Below are positions 7,130-16,467 of a stretch of DNA of 64,000 nt, one piece after another. Position numbers and translations under genes: made by a program. The DNA comes from Flavobacterium sp. 9R (GTDB taxonomy: Bacteria > Bacteroidota > Bacteroidia > Flavobacteriales > Flavobacteriaceae), in contig NZ_LR733413.1 of the NCBI RefSeq assembly GCF_902506345.1, forward strand, positions 1,097,456 through 1,161,455, written 5' to 3'. The notes beneath the pieces were generated by a model that did no database searches, was not told the DNA's origin, and saw only the letters and a program-made list of their open reading frames with translations. Positions within the stretch are counted from its first letter, which is position 1; each line of letters begins with the position of its first letter.

Positions 7130-9301
7130 TTATTTCGGTTGAATCAAAAACTCCTTCGGAGGTTGTGCTTGCAGCAAATGAGTTACGAAATAATCCCATC
7201 GTTTGCGCATCATATAAAAAGTGTCTCCACCAAAACCATGACGAGCATTAGGAAAAAGGATAAAATCAAAATCTTTATTGGCTTTTTGTAAAGCTTGAAT
7301 CACCAGATAAGTGTTGTAAGGAGGTACGTTGTCATCCATTCCGCCATGCGCTAATAATAATTTTCCTTTTAAATTTGTAGCAAAATTAGCATTGGCTTGA
7401 TCTTCATAGTTTGATTTTCCGTTGGCATCTTTAGTCAAAAGGCCAATGTATCGTTCACCCCAATCATCTTCATAATTTCGGTTTTCATGATTACCAGATT
7501 CGGAGATTCCTACTTTATAAAACTCAGGATATCTAAATAAGGCTGCCGCTGTAGCATAACCACCACCTGAGTGCCCCCAAATCCCCACTTTGTCTAAATC
7601 CATAAAGGGGTATTTAGTGGCTAATTGCTTCATCCCCGAAATTTGATCTTCTAAAGTGTTATCGGCCATATTGCCATAACAGGCATCGTGGAATGATTTG
7701 GAACGATCTGGATTACAAGTTCCATCAATAATCACGACTACAAAACCTAACTCGGCCAAAGCCTGATGATCACTTCTAGCAGAGAAAAAATTACGACTAC
7801 CTACACCGCCACCTTGAGGTCCAGGATAAATGTAATTAACTACTGGATATTTTTTAGTTGCATCCAAATGAGTAGGAGTAAAGAGCAATCCGTATAAATC
7901 CCATTTGCCATCTCTTGATTTTACTTTGATGGGTTCGGGTGCTTTCCAACCTGTTGCTACTAGTTTTGAGATATCAGCTTTTTCAAGGGTTGCAATTAGT
8001 TTTCCAGTAGCAGCTCTCAACACCGAAACGGGTGCCACATTGGGTTGTGAATAAGTATCGACAAAATAGTCTCCATTCGGTGATAATGAAATGGTGTGGT
8101 TTCCATCCTCTGGAGTAAGCAATTGAAGGTTCTTTCCACTGAAATCAATTCGGTAAAAATGACTAAAATAAGGATTACGACCCGTTTCTCTTCCATTGGC
8201 TTTAAAATAAAGTATACGATTTTTTTCGTCTACTTTCAAAAGTTGGGTCACTACAAAATTTCCCTTGGTAATTTGTGATTTTAATTTACCAGTTTTGGCA
8301 TCATACAGGTACAAATGTCCCCAATCGTCACGTTCACTGTACCAAATGATTTCATTGGAACTTTCTAAATAATGCCAATTTACTTTTCCTTGACCACTTT
8401 CGTATTGTGTAGCCACTTTTTCTTCAAAGATGTCTTTTACAGCTCCTGTTAGTGCATTGGCAATTCTGACTTTGGCTTCTTTATGATCTCGAGAAGTAGA
8501 AACAAAGGCTAATTTTGTTCCGTCAGCATTCCATTCGTTATCATCAAAAGAACCGGAACACGAAATATCATCACATAAGGTTCCTCTTCGTGGATCGGGA
8601 GCCATATTGAAGCGAATAACTTTTGGCGTTTCGACTTCGATAATCACACGCTCAATTTGAATTATTTTTTCATCACCAGGTAGCGGATATTTCCAAGCTT
8701 CTAATTTAGGAGCTCCCACATTGGTTGAAACCAAATACATGTCTTTTACATGACGTTGATCTTGTTGAAAAGTGGCAATTTTTTTAGAATCGGGAGACCA
8801 TAATAAAATAGCTTTGTTGCTATGTTTCCATCCTGCATTATCGGTGGCATAGCCGTAATCTTTTACGCCATCGAAGGTGAGTTGGGTTTCTTTTTGTGAA
8901 GCCAAATCTTTGACCCAAAGATTCCAATCTTTGATAAAAGCGGCTTTTTTGCCGTCTGGAGATTTTACTTCAAAAGGAGTAACTGTATAAGTTGGGGTAG
9001 TAGGAGTGTTGTTTTCAGGAAGTAACGATTTTAAATCTGAGCCTGTTTTTCGAGTGCCATCAACTGTATGGATTACTACTATTTCTTTTCCTTTGAGAGT
9101 AGTATTGTTATACCAAAAATCACCATTGGCTAACCAATTTGGGTTTACGTTGCTATTGAAAACCAATTTATTGGTATTGAATCCTAAATATTTTACCGCT
9201 TGTTCATAATCGGTTTCCGTAAGTGTTTTGTTGCTGTTTTGAGCTTGGACAGAAAAGGTCATAAGCATTGCAACAACAAATAGTAAGCTTTTTTTAGTCA
9301 T
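7130..9301 (-). CDS. Secreted S9-family prolyl oligopeptidase (DPP-IV type)
   Basis: A 723-residue serine peptidase of the dipeptidyl-peptidase IV branch. A signal peptide covers about residues 1-21 (KKSLLFVVAMLMTFSVQAQ). The N-terminal beta-propeller (DPPIV_N) spans roughly 90-460, and the C-terminal alpha/beta-hydrolase domain carries S578 in GHSGGG, D656 in GGMDDNV and H688 in ARHGFGG, a complete triad. It probably releases Xaa-Pro dipeptides in the periplasm or at the surface. The ATG at 9301 is chosen because it begins the signal peptide; an in-frame codon at 9340 would add 13 polar and aromatic residues before it. Confidence 0.93.
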   Translation of the reverse strand: MTKKSLLFVVAMLMTFSVQAQNSNKTLTETDYEQAVKYLGFNTNKLVFNSNVNPNWLANGDFWYNNTTLKGKEIVVIHTVDGTRKTGSDLKSLLPENNTPTTPTYTVTPFEVKSPDGKKAAFIKDWNLWVKDLASQKETQLTFDGVKDYGYATDNAGWKHSNKAILLWSPDSKKIATFQQDQRHVKDMYLVSTNVGAPKLEAWKYPLPGDEKIIQIERVIIEVETPKVIRFNMAPDPRRGTLCDDISCSGSFDDNEWNADGTKLAFVSTSRDHKEAKVRIANALTGAVKDIFEEKVATQYESGQGKVNWHYLESSNEIIWYSERDDWGHLYLYDAKTGKLKSQITKGNFVVTQLLKVDEKNRILYFKANGRETGRNPYFSHFYRIDFSGKNLQLLTPEDGNHTISLSPNGDYFVDTYSQPNVAPVSVLRAATGKLIATLEKADISKLVATGWKAPEPIKVKSRDGKWDLYGLLFTPTHLDATKKYPVVNYIYPGPQGGGVGSRNFFSARSDHQALAELGFVVVIIDGTCNPDRSKSFHDACYGNMADNTLEDQISGMKQLATKYPFMDLDKVGIWGHSGGGYATAAALFRYPEFYKVGISESGNHENRNYEDDWGERYIGLLTKDANGKSNYEDQANANFATNLKGKLLLAHGGMDDNVPPYNTYLVIQALQKANKDFDFILFPNARHGFGGDTFYMMRKRWDYFVTHLLQAQPPKEFLIQPK

Positions 9302-9581
9302 AGTTGATGGATAATAATTGTTTTGGATAAATTTAAACAATTCTGTTTAACTAATATGGTTTTGTTTCTTTTTCAATTTTATAACAATAGCTAAATGGTA
9401 TTTTGATACTAGGTACAAAACCATACTATGAGAATATAATCATGATTGATGAAATGATTTTAATATTAATTTGTATATTTGAACTAATTGATTAACAGTA
9501 TTTTGTGTTTTTTTTAGCATCGTAACACTGCCCAGCAATAATTCATAACCTACATTTTTATTAATACTAAAATAGGTTAGT
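9302..9581. other. Intergenic region between divergent genes
   Basis: AT-rich. A TATATTTG -7 element at 9474-9481 faces right. I see no clear promoter for the S9 gene and no small gene. Confidence 0.4.
9474..9481 (+). promoter_or_regulatory. -7 promoter element for the 9582-11005 pair
   Basis: TATATTTG matches TAnnTTTG and would give a leader of about 95 bases. There is no TTG at the ideal -33 distance. Confidence 0.4.
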
Positions 9582-10430
9582 ATGAAATTATATTTAGTCC
9601 TTTTTTTACTTTTATCTTCACTTGTCACTTTCTCTCAATCTGACGACAAAGACGTACTCAATCTTCTGGATAGTATAAAAGCAATTGACCCAGTTGAAAG
9701 TTTGAATTCTCAGGTTAATCAACTGACTTATGAAATTGGTAAAGCACAAGGAGATTTGAGGAATTTAACGCAAGAATACAAAATGTTGGAGGAATTTTGT
9801 GTGAGACAATATTTATATAGAAAAATAGTTGATCAGCTTGAATTTGGAGTTACACCAGACACATCCGAATTAGATCCGTTTATTACATCAAAAATGCGTA
9901 ATGTTTGGTTAGTTGACGATTGGTCACTCATTGAGATACCACCAACTGGAACTAATTTTCCAATAACAATCTTTATTGATTCATCTAATGATATGAATCC
10001 ATATTTTAATGATTTTCCTGTAAAAGATTTTGGACTCTCAATGTATAATGGTGATGCTATTCTTAAAAAAGCATATCCCAATATTTTCAAAAAGATAAAA
10101 AGTGGAAAAATTGTATTTAAATTCAAGCAATTAGCTCCAATGTTTTTGCAATTTATGGGTGTTCCAAAGCTTCAATTTCCGTCTGACTTATCCAACACTA
10201 AAAAAAAATCTTTAGAAAGTAAACAAAAGTATGCCGATGAGTTACTTGATTGGATTTCTTCTGCTTTAAGTGGCGCAATGAAGTCTGTGGGATATACTTC
10301 AGACGTTCTAGGGGATTATATGAAAATTGAAAAAAAAGCCTACACAAAACCCACGATTGATGAAAAGATTACTTTAAGAATTCAATATATCCAATTTCTC
10401 AAGAAAAAATATGATATGGTATGGAAATGA
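9582..10430 (+). CDS. Secreted protein of unknown function (first of a two-gene unit)
   Basis: A 282-residue protein with a clear signal peptide (KLYLVLFLLLSSLVTFSQ). After it comes a probable coiled-coil or helical segment at about residues 24-75 (LNLLDSIKAIDPVESLNSQVNQLTYEIGK region) and a globular part with several aromatic residues. The C-terminus is lysine-rich. I recognise no family motif. The stop codon overlaps the ATG of the next gene (ATGA at 10427-10430), implying translational coupling and a shared job at the envelope. It has no recognisable enzymatic residues and could be an exported accessory factor. Confidence 0.7.
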   Translation: MKLYLVLFLLLSSLVTFSQSDDKDVLNLLDSIKAIDPVESLNSQVNQLTYEIGKAQGDLRNLTQEYKMLEEFCVRQYLYRKIVDQLEFGVTPDTSELDPFITSKMRNVWLVDDWSLIEIPPTGTNFPITIFIDSSNDMNPYFNDFPVKDFGLSMYNGDAILKKAYPNIFKKIKSGKIVFKFKQLAPMFLQFMGVPKLQFPSDLSNTKKKSLESKQKYADELLDWISSALSGAMKSVGYTSDVLGDYMKIEKKAYTKPTIDEKITLRIQYIQFLKKKYDMVWK

Positions 10431-11005
10431 AATTTAAAAACACATTTTTTTTATTACTAGTATTTTTTGCAAGTGTTGTTAATGTGCAAGCACAAAAAGC
10501 AAATGAATCGAAGGATGATATAGTAACTGAATTCTTATCAACTCATGATTCGATAAAGAAACAAAAGATAACTGTAGAAAGCCCGCCCAAACTGGAATTT
10601 GCGTTGGAAACCCCAACTGGAGATTCAGTACGAGATTCCATACAATTTTTTAGACAGTTAAAACAGTATGATTTTGCCGCTATGCACCAACAGCGAAGCT
10701 TTGCCTGGCAGTTCTATAGTAGTATTATCATTTTTGTTATGGTAATTTTTATTGTAATTATGGGACTAATCTTGTCGTATAAACAATTTAAGCTCACGGA
10801 AATACAAATAAAATCTAATATTTCTAAACCAAAATCTGAAACTATTGATGTAGCATCTGAAAACACCAATATTGAAATTTCACAGACGGGCCTCAAAATC
10901 AATACTGGAGTTATTGGGCTTGCTATTTTATTCCTCTCGCTTGCATTTTTCTTTCTCTATCTTAAGTACGTTTATCAAATTGATGTGATAGAAACGGGAC
11001 ATTAG
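10427..11005 (+). CDS. Membrane protein of unknown function (second of a two-gene unit)
   Basis: A 192-residue protein with an N-terminal signal-like helix (TFFLLLVFFASVVNVQAQ), a polar region of about 70 residues, a strong transmembrane helix at about 102-124 and a second near the C-terminus (about 160-183). The stretch between the helices would face the cytoplasm if the N-terminal domain is periplasmic. The ATG at 10427 is preferred because it overlaps the previous stop as ATGA; an ATG two codons upstream is possible. No family is recognised. Coupling to the secreted protein upstream suggests a membrane partner for it. Confidence 0.7.
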   Translation: MKFKNTFFLLLVFFASVVNVQAQKANESKDDIVTEFLSTHDSIKKQKITVESPPKLEFALETPTGDSVRDSIQFFRQLKQYDFAAMHQQRSFAWQFYSSIIIFVMVIFIVIMGLILSYKQFKLTEIQIKSNISKPKSETIDVASENTNIEISQTGLKINTGVIGLAILFLSLAFFFLYLKYVYQIDVIETGH

Positions 11006-11231
11006 TATTTATATTCTGTTTACATTTTCTCCAATACTATCAATCACCATTAGTAATTTTTTTATTTCATATAAGAAATATCTTAAACTGATTTATCTAC
11101 TATTGCTGGATCTCAAACGCTCAGCATTGAATTTCCATTATTTTGGTTACGCCTTTTTTTTTGTATTCAAAGTCATTACTTTTAAATTTAGTAAATTGTT
11201 GGGAGCCATTCGGAATTCCTACTTAAATCCT

Positions 11232-11239
11232 TATTTTTG
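11232..11239 (+). promoter_or_regulatory. -7 promoter element for the UvrD-type helicase
   Basis: TATTTTTG matches TAnnTTTG, 23 bases before the ATG at 11263. Confidence 0.5.
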
Positions 11240-11262
11240 CCTATCTTTAATAAAAATCATTC

Positions 11263-13596
11263 ATGCATCAATATATCGATCAGCTTAACGAAGCCCAACG
11301 TGAACCAGTACTTCAAAAAGATGGACCAATGATTATCATCGCTGGTGCAGGGTCTGGAAAAACAAGGGTTCTAACCATTCGTATTGCCTATTTAATGCAT
11401 CAAGGAATTGACGCTTTCAATATTTTGTCGTTGACGTTTACCAATAAAGCGGCTCGAGAGATGAAAAATAGAATTTCTCAGATTGTTGGATCTTCTGAAG
11501 CCAAGAATTTATGGATGGGAACCTTTCACTCAGTTTTTGCAAGAATATTGCGTTCAGAATCAGATCATCTGGGCTATCCTTCTAATTTCACGATTTATGA
11601 CTCTCAAGATTCTGCTCGATTGATTTCTGCAATTATTAAAGAAATGCAATTAGATCGTGATATTTATAAACCAAAACAAGTGTTGGGTCGAATTTCGAGT
11701 TATAAGAATAGTTTGGTTACGGTTAAAGCCTATTTTAATAACCCAGAATTGATGGAAGCCGATGCCATGTCGAAAAAACCACGCTTGGGAGAAATTTATC
11801 AACAATACGTTGAACGCTGTTTTAAAGCTGGCGCAATGGATTTTGATGATTTGTTGTTGAAAACCAATGAGTTGTTAACTCGATTCCCAGAGGTTTTGGC
11901 TAAATACCAAAATAGATTTCGATACATACTCGTAGATGAGTACCAAGATACAAATCATTCACAATATCTAATTGTTCGTGCTTTATCAGACAAATTCCAA
12001 AATATATGTGTGGTTGGAGATGACGCACAAAGTATTTATGCTTTTCGAGGTGCCAATATCAATAATATTTTGAATTTTCAAAAAGATTATGAAGGGGTAA
12101 AAACGTTTCGATTGGAACAAAATTATCGTTCTACCCGAAATATTGTAGAGGCCGCCAACACTATCATTGATAAAAATAAAACCAAGTTGGACAAAGTGGT
12201 TTGGACAGCCAATGACTTTGGTCCCAAAATAAAAGTAAATCGCAGTTTAACTGACGCAGAAGAAGGCCGTTTTGTAGCAAGTACTATTTTTGAGCAAAAA
12301 ATGCAAAATCAGTTGCATAACGGTGCTTTTGCCATTTTGTATAGAACAAATGCGCAATCTAGAGCAATGGAAGACGCTTTGAGAAAAAGAGATATTCCGT
12401 ATCGTATTTACGGTGGATTGTCTTTTTATCAAAGGAAAGAAATCAAAGATGTTTTGTGTTATTTACGCTTAGTAATTAATCCAAAAGATGAAGAAGCTTT
12501 GATTCGTGTGATTAATTATCCTGCGAGAGGAATAGGGGATACTACTATCGAAAAGTTGACGATTGCAGCCAATCATTACAAGCGTTCGATTTGGGAAGTC
12601 ATGCAAAATGTAGATAAAATTGATTTGAAATTAAACTCGGGGACAAAACAAAAATTAGCCGATTTTGTGACAATGATTCAGAGTTTTCAAGTCATTAATG
12701 AGAATCAAGATGCTTTCTATATTACCGATCATGTCGCTAAAAAAACAGGCTTGGTTCAAGAATTAAAAAAAGATGCTACTCCAGAAGGAATGGCTAAAAT
12801 TCAGAATATTGAAGAGCTCTTAAACGGTATTAAAGATTTTACCGAAGGGCAAAAAGAAATTGATGGAGCTCGTGGTGCATTGTCTGAATTTATGGAAGAT
12901 GTTGCCTTAGCAACCGATTTAGATAAAGATACCAGCGATGAAGATCGTGTAGCTTTAATGACGATTCACTTAGCAAAAGGATTGGAGTTTCCTCATGTCT
13001 TTGTAGTTGGAATGGAAGAAGATTTGTTTCCAAGTGCCATGAGTATGAGTACTCGAAGTGAATTAGAAGAAGAACGAAGATTGTTTTATGTGGCTTTAAC
13101 ACGTGCAGAGCATCAAGCTTATTTGACTTATGCGCAATCTCGTTATCGTTGGGGAAAACTAACAGATAGCGAACCATCACGATTTATTGAGGAAATTGAT
13201 GGCCAGTATCTAGAGTATTTAACTCCAGCTGAGAGTAATTATCGCTATAAGCCACAAATTGATAGTGATATTTTTGGTGATGTAGATAAATCAAAACTAA
13301 GATTAGCTAAACCCGTTGCAGGTACACCTCCTAAGTATATTACTAGTAATGAGCCAAAACCTGAAGCTGTTATTCGTAAGTTAAAGCCAATGGGAACTTC
13401 AACTTCCTCTGGAAGCACCAATTTGTTTGACAATCAATTAGTGGTTGGAAATGTAGTAATGCATGAACGTTTTGGTAAAGGACAGATTCTAAACTTAGAA
13501 GGAGTTGGAGCAGATAAAAAAGCCGAAATTAAGTTTGAAGTAGGAGGAATTAAGAAATTATTGTTGCGATTCGCAAAATTAGAAGTGATCGGATAA
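11263..13596 (+). CDS. pcrA: UvrD/PcrA-family 3'-5' DNA helicase
   Basis: A 777-residue superfamily 1A helicase. It carries the Q-motif LNEAQREPV at the N-terminus, Walker A AGAGSGKT at residues 27-34, Walker B D225-EYQD229, and the VALMTIHLAKGLEFPHVF and LFYVALTRAE motifs in the C-terminal half. The tail after about residue 670 ends in a small beta-rich domain (VVMHERFGKGQIL), the PcrA-type RNA-polymerase-interacting Tudor-like module. It should act in nucleotide excision repair and removal of blocked polymerases or recombinase filaments. It is a single gene with its own -7 promoter element and is followed by an unrelated YciO-type gene. Confidence 0.95.
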   Translation: MHQYIDQLNEAQREPVLQKDGPMIIIAGAGSGKTRVLTIRIAYLMHQGIDAFNILSLTFTNKAAREMKNRISQIVGSSEAKNLWMGTFHSVFARILRSESDHLGYPSNFTIYDSQDSARLISAIIKEMQLDRDIYKPKQVLGRISSYKNSLVTVKAYFNNPELMEADAMSKKPRLGEIYQQYVERCFKAGAMDFDDLLLKTNELLTRFPEVLAKYQNRFRYILVDEYQDTNHSQYLIVRALSDKFQNICVVGDDAQSIYAFRGANINNILNFQKDYEGVKTFRLEQNYRSTRNIVEAANTIIDKNKTKLDKVVWTANDFGPKIKVNRSLTDAEEGRFVASTIFEQKMQNQLHNGAFAILYRTNAQSRAMEDALRKRDIPYRIYGGLSFYQRKEIKDVLCYLRLVINPKDEEALIRVINYPARGIGDTTIEKLTIAANHYKRSIWEVMQNVDKIDLKLNSGTKQKLADFVTMIQSFQVINENQDAFYITDHVAKKTGLVQELKKDATPEGMAKIQNIEELLNGIKDFTEGQKEIDGARGALSEFMEDVALATDLDKDTSDEDRVALMTIHLAKGLEFPHVFVVGMEEDLFPSAMSMSTRSELEEERRLFYVALTRAEHQAYLTYAQSRYRWGKLTDSEPSRFIEEIDGQYLEYLTPAESNYRYKPQIDSDIFGDVDKSKLRLAKPVAGTPPKYITSNEPKPEAVIRKLKPMGTSTSSGSTNLFDNQLVVGNVVMHERFGKGQILNLEGVGADKKAEIKFEVGGIKKLLLRFAKLEVIG

Positions 13597-13695
13597 AAGC
13601 AGTTAAAAGTTTATAAGAAATTGTACTATTTTTACTTATTAAATCTGTAAATTACTGGTATAAATTCGATTTTTCAAATAAAAACATAATCCGAG

Positions 13696-14316
13696 ATGGC
13701 ACAATTTATTAAAATATACGAAGATAAGCCTAATGAAGCTGCGATTGCGAAAGTAGTTAAAGTACTTCGTGATGGTGGATTAGTCATTTATCCAACAGAT
13801 ACTGTATATGGTTTGGGTTGCGATATAACCAATTCAAGAGCATTAGAGAAAATTGCAAAAATTAAGGGAATCAAATTAGAAAAAGCCAATTGGTCGTTTA
13901 TTTGCCACGATTTGAGTAATCTGTCGGATTATGTCAGACAAATAGATACAGCTACTTTTAAGATTTTAAAAAGAGCTTTGCCTGGTCCCTATACTTTTAT
14001 TTTACCTGGAAATAATAATTTACCAAAAGAATTCAAGAAAAAAACAACCGTTGGAATCAGGGTTCCAGACAATAATATTATTTTAGAATTAGTTAGACAA
14101 TTGGGGAATCCTATTGTTTCTACTTCCATTCGTGATGACGATGATGTTATTGAGTATACAACCGATCCTGAGTTGATTTTTGAAAAATGGCAAAACTTAG
14201 TTGATATTGTGATTGATGGTGGATATGGAGATAATATTGGTTCAACTATTGTGGATTTGTCTGATTATGAGCCAGTTGTTGTAAGGGAAGGAAAAGGGAC
14301 TTTAGATATTTTATAA
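13696..14316 (+). CDS. YciO/Sua5/YrdC-family protein
   Basis: A 206-residue YrdC-fold protein. The N-terminal block LVIYPTDTVYGLGCDI and the PGPYTFILPG and GIRVPDN motifs place it in the Sua5/TsaC/YciO superfamily, whose TsaC members make threonylcarbamoyl-adenylate for the t6A37 tRNA modification. The segment after KIKGIK reads ANWSFICHDLSNLSDYV instead of the KxR...PL active-site pattern of true TsaC, and overall it looks closer to E. coli YciO. It could still provide t6A synthesis if no other paralogue exists. The window alone cannot settle this, so I give no symbol. Confidence 0.88.
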   Translation: MAQFIKIYEDKPNEAAIAKVVKVLRDGGLVIYPTDTVYGLGCDITNSRALEKIAKIKGIKLEKANWSFICHDLSNLSDYVRQIDTATFKILKRALPGPYTFILPGNNNLPKEFKKKTTVGIRVPDNNIILELVRQLGNPIVSTSIRDDDDVIEYTTDPELIFEKWQNLVDIVIDGGYGDNIGSTIVDLSDYEPVVVREGKGTLDIL

Positions 14317-14492
14317 AAGGGAATGGCTTTAATGTCGAATTTTTCTTAAAATATTGAATAAAAACTTTGTTTTTTTGCAATATTTCATATATTTACTACA
14401 ATGATTCTATTGAAATAAATTAAAGCATACAATAGTATGTTATTCTTGATATATTTAATTGGTTATTAAAACAATATTGAGGGTACATAATG

Positions 14493-14518
14493 GGCAGGTC
14501 GAAAGACCTGCCTTTTTT
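14493..14518 (+). terminator. Intrinsic terminator with GAAA tetraloop
   Basis: GGCAGGTC (14493-14500) and GACCTGCC (14505-14512) form a perfect 8-bp stem with a GAAA tetraloop, followed by six T residues. It lies about 175 bases after the YciO-type gene. Confidence 0.85.
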
Positions 14519-14522
14519 GCAT

Positions 14523-14549
14523 AAAAAAAGCGTCTTATAAAGACGCTCT
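14523..14549 (-). terminator. Terminator of the OmpA-type lipoprotein gene
   Basis: AGCGTCTT (14529-14536) pairs with AAGACGCT (14540-14547), and the A run at 14523-14529 reads as a T run on the minus strand just after the stop codon. Confidence 0.8.
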
Positions 14550-14570
14550 TAAATAGTATCGAATAAACAT

Positions 14571-15401
14571 TTATTGTTGTTTCTTCATTTCTTTTTCAAT
14601 CATATCATAGAATTGATCAATTTTAGGTAAAACTACAATTCTTGTTCTTCTATTTTTAGAACGATTCTCAGGTGTGTCATTTTCTACTAATGGAACATAA
14701 GAACTTCTACCTGCAGCGATTAATTGAGCTGGTTTTACACCTAAATCATTAGTTAATACACGAATAATAGAAGTAGAGCGTTTTACACTCAAATCCCAGT
14801 TGTCTAATAAAACTCCATTACTTCTGTAAGGAACATTATCAGTGTGACCTTCAACCATACATTCAAAATCAGGCTTGTCATTTACTACTTTGGCAACTTT
14901 GGCTAACACAGCTTTAGCTTTATCAGTTACTTCATAGCTACCGCTTTTGAATAATAATTTATCAGCAATAGAAATAAAAACAACTCCTTTTTCAACATTA
15001 ATTTCAATATCTGGATCAGAAATTCCAACAGAACTTTTTAAACTAGTCACCAAAGCAAGTGTCACACTGTCTTTTTTGGTTAATGCATCTTGCATTCTAC
15101 TAATTTTTAAATCTTTCTCTTTGATTGTTTCTAAGGCTTTTTCAATGTTTTCAGCTCCTTTTGTAGTAAGAACTGTCATATCTTTTGAAGTATTGATCAA
15201 TAATTGATTCTTCTCTTTCAAACCTTCTACAGTAGCTGCTAAACCTGCTTTCTCTTCTAAGCAAGAGTTCAATTTAACTGTAGCAGAATTTAATAAATCT
15301 TGAGTTTCTTTGTTTTTAGCTTCCAAATCTGTGTACTTTTTCTTGGACACGCAAGAGGTTAACAAAGTTAAAACCGACAAAGCAATTACTATTTTTCTCA
15401 T
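14571..15401 (-). CDS. OmpA-family peptidoglycan-associated lipoprotein
   Basis: A 276-residue outer-membrane lipoprotein. The lipobox LLTSC places the lipidated Cys near residue 17. A long coiled-coil region spans about residues 20-115 (rich in Leu, Glu and Lys), followed by an OmpA/MotB-like peptidoglycan-binding domain of about 130 residues with the signatures VEGHTDN, NWDLSVKRS and AAGRSSYVP. It should tether the outer membrane to peptidoglycan. A TAACTTTG -7 element lies about 25 bases upstream on the minus strand, and a strong terminator follows. The coiled coil is longer than in minimal Pal proteins. Confidence 0.92.
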   Translation of the reverse strand: MRKIVIALSVLTLLTSCVSKKKYTDLEAKNKETQDLLNSATVKLNSCLEEKAGLAATVEGLKEKNQLLINTSKDMTVLTTKGAENIEKALETIKEKDLKISRMQDALTKKDSVTLALVTSLKSSVGISDPDIEINVEKGVVFISIADKLLFKSGSYEVTDKAKAVLAKVAKVVNDKPDFECMVEGHTDNVPYRSNGVLLDNWDLSVKRSTSIIRVLTNDLGVKPAQLIAAGRSSYVPLVENDTPENRSKNRRTRIVVLPKIDQFYDMIEKEMKKQQ

Positions 15402-15425
15402 AATTTTTATTTTAATGATGTTTTA

Positions 15426-15433
15426 CAAAGTTA
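15426..15433 (-). promoter_or_regulatory. -7 promoter element for the OmpA-type lipoprotein gene
   Basis: The minus strand reads TAACTTTG, matching TAnnTTTG, 25 bases before the ATG at 15401. Confidence 0.5.
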
Positions 15434-15472
15434 AATCTTAATATGAATACCTAGGTATAAAATATTGTTAAA

Positions 15473-16459
15473 CTAGCTTTCAAAAACAGTGCCATTCTTA
15501 ATAAAATAAGTATAGACGATGCTATTTACCTTGTAATATGACTTTTTTTGATAAGCTCCTCTCTTTTTAAATTGCTTGCTAAAATACTGATAAAAAGCGA
15601 AATGCGCTTTCAAAATTGCCAAAAAATGTTTAGGCTTACCTTTTGCTAAAAATTGTAGCCCTGCAATTCCATCCAATACCATTCTAAGAAAAAGGGTTTG
15701 GTATAAAGTTGCTTTTGGTAAATTTTTGGTCAACATAAACAATGAATTTCTAAAATTCAATTCTGTTTTTCTTGGATTACCTTGTTGTAATGTTGCTCCT
15801 CCTACGTGGTAAACAACGGAATTTGGAACATATTTTATAATATGACCTAAATTGATGGCTCTCCAACACAAATCGATTTCTTCTTGATGCGCAAAAAAAT
15901 CGGAATCAAATCCGTTTAATTCGTGATAAATTTCTGAGCGAATAAAGAAACAAGCTCCAGATGCCCAAAAAATTTCGATACTATTATCATATTGTCCGTT
16001 ATCTTTTTCAAGCGTATCAAAAATACGTCCTCTGCAAAACGGAAAACCATATTTGTCAATGAAACCACCTGCAGCACCAGCATACTCAAAGTATTCTTTG
16101 TTTTTAAAGTCTAATATTTTGGGTTGGATGATAGCTGTTTTGGGCTCGTTTTTAAACGTTTCGATAATTGGTTGTAACCAATTGGCAGTAACTTCAATAT
16201 CTGAATTTACCAAAGCATACAGATCGGCGTCTACATTCTGTAAAGCTTCGTTGTAGCCCCCAGCAAATCCATAATTGGCTTTATTGATAATGATTTTGAC
16301 TGAGGGAAAATTAGCTTTCACGTAAGCCACAGAATTATCTGTAGATGCATTATCAGCCACATAAATGGTGGCTTCTGGTGAATATTGAATAATCGTTGGA
16401 AGAAATTGTTCTAAAAGAGATTGTCCATTCCAATTAAGTATAACTACGGCTAATTTCAT
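15473..16459 (-). CDS. Family 2 glycosyltransferase
   Basis: A 328-residue GT-A-fold inverting glycosyltransferase with LAVVILNWNGQ at the N-terminus, DNASTDNS in the nucleotide-sugar-binding region, and an LVNSDIEV segment corresponding to the DxD metal site. The C-terminal third has hydrophobic and basic stretches that may associate with the membrane. It resembles rhamnosyl- or galactosyl-transferase-like GT2 enzymes of cell-surface polysaccharide synthesis, but donor and acceptor are not predictable. It follows the HsdR-N-like gene with an 8-base gap, so the two are co-transcribed, although no functional link is obvious. Confidence 0.9.
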   Translation of the reverse strand: MKLAVVILNWNGQSLLEQFLPTIIQYSPEATIYVADNASTDNSVAYVKANFPSVKIIINKANYGFAGGYNEALQNVDADLYALVNSDIEVTANWLQPIIETFKNEPKTAIIQPKILDFKNKEYFEYAGAAGGFIDKYGFPFCRGRIFDTLEKDNGQYDNSIEIFWASGACFFIRSEIYHELNGFDSDFFAHQEEIDLCWRAINLGHIIKYVPNSVVYHVGGATLQQGNPRKTELNFRNSLFMLTKNLPKATLYQTLFLRMVLDGIAGLQFLAKGKPKHFLAILKAHFAFYQYFSKQFKKRGAYQKKSYYKVNSIVYTYFIKNGTVFES

Positions 16460-16467
16460 GGTTGAAT

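Noticed and set aside
9440..9628. A 62-codon frame on the minus strand before the 9582 gene
   Set aside because: It overlaps the promoter and signal-peptide region of the 9582-10430 gene on the other strand and has no protein-like features.
11103..11288. A 61-codon open frame just upstream of and overlapping the helicase start
   Set aside because: It begins at a non-ATG codon, has no domain or regular hydrophobic pattern, and overlaps the helicase promoter and start.
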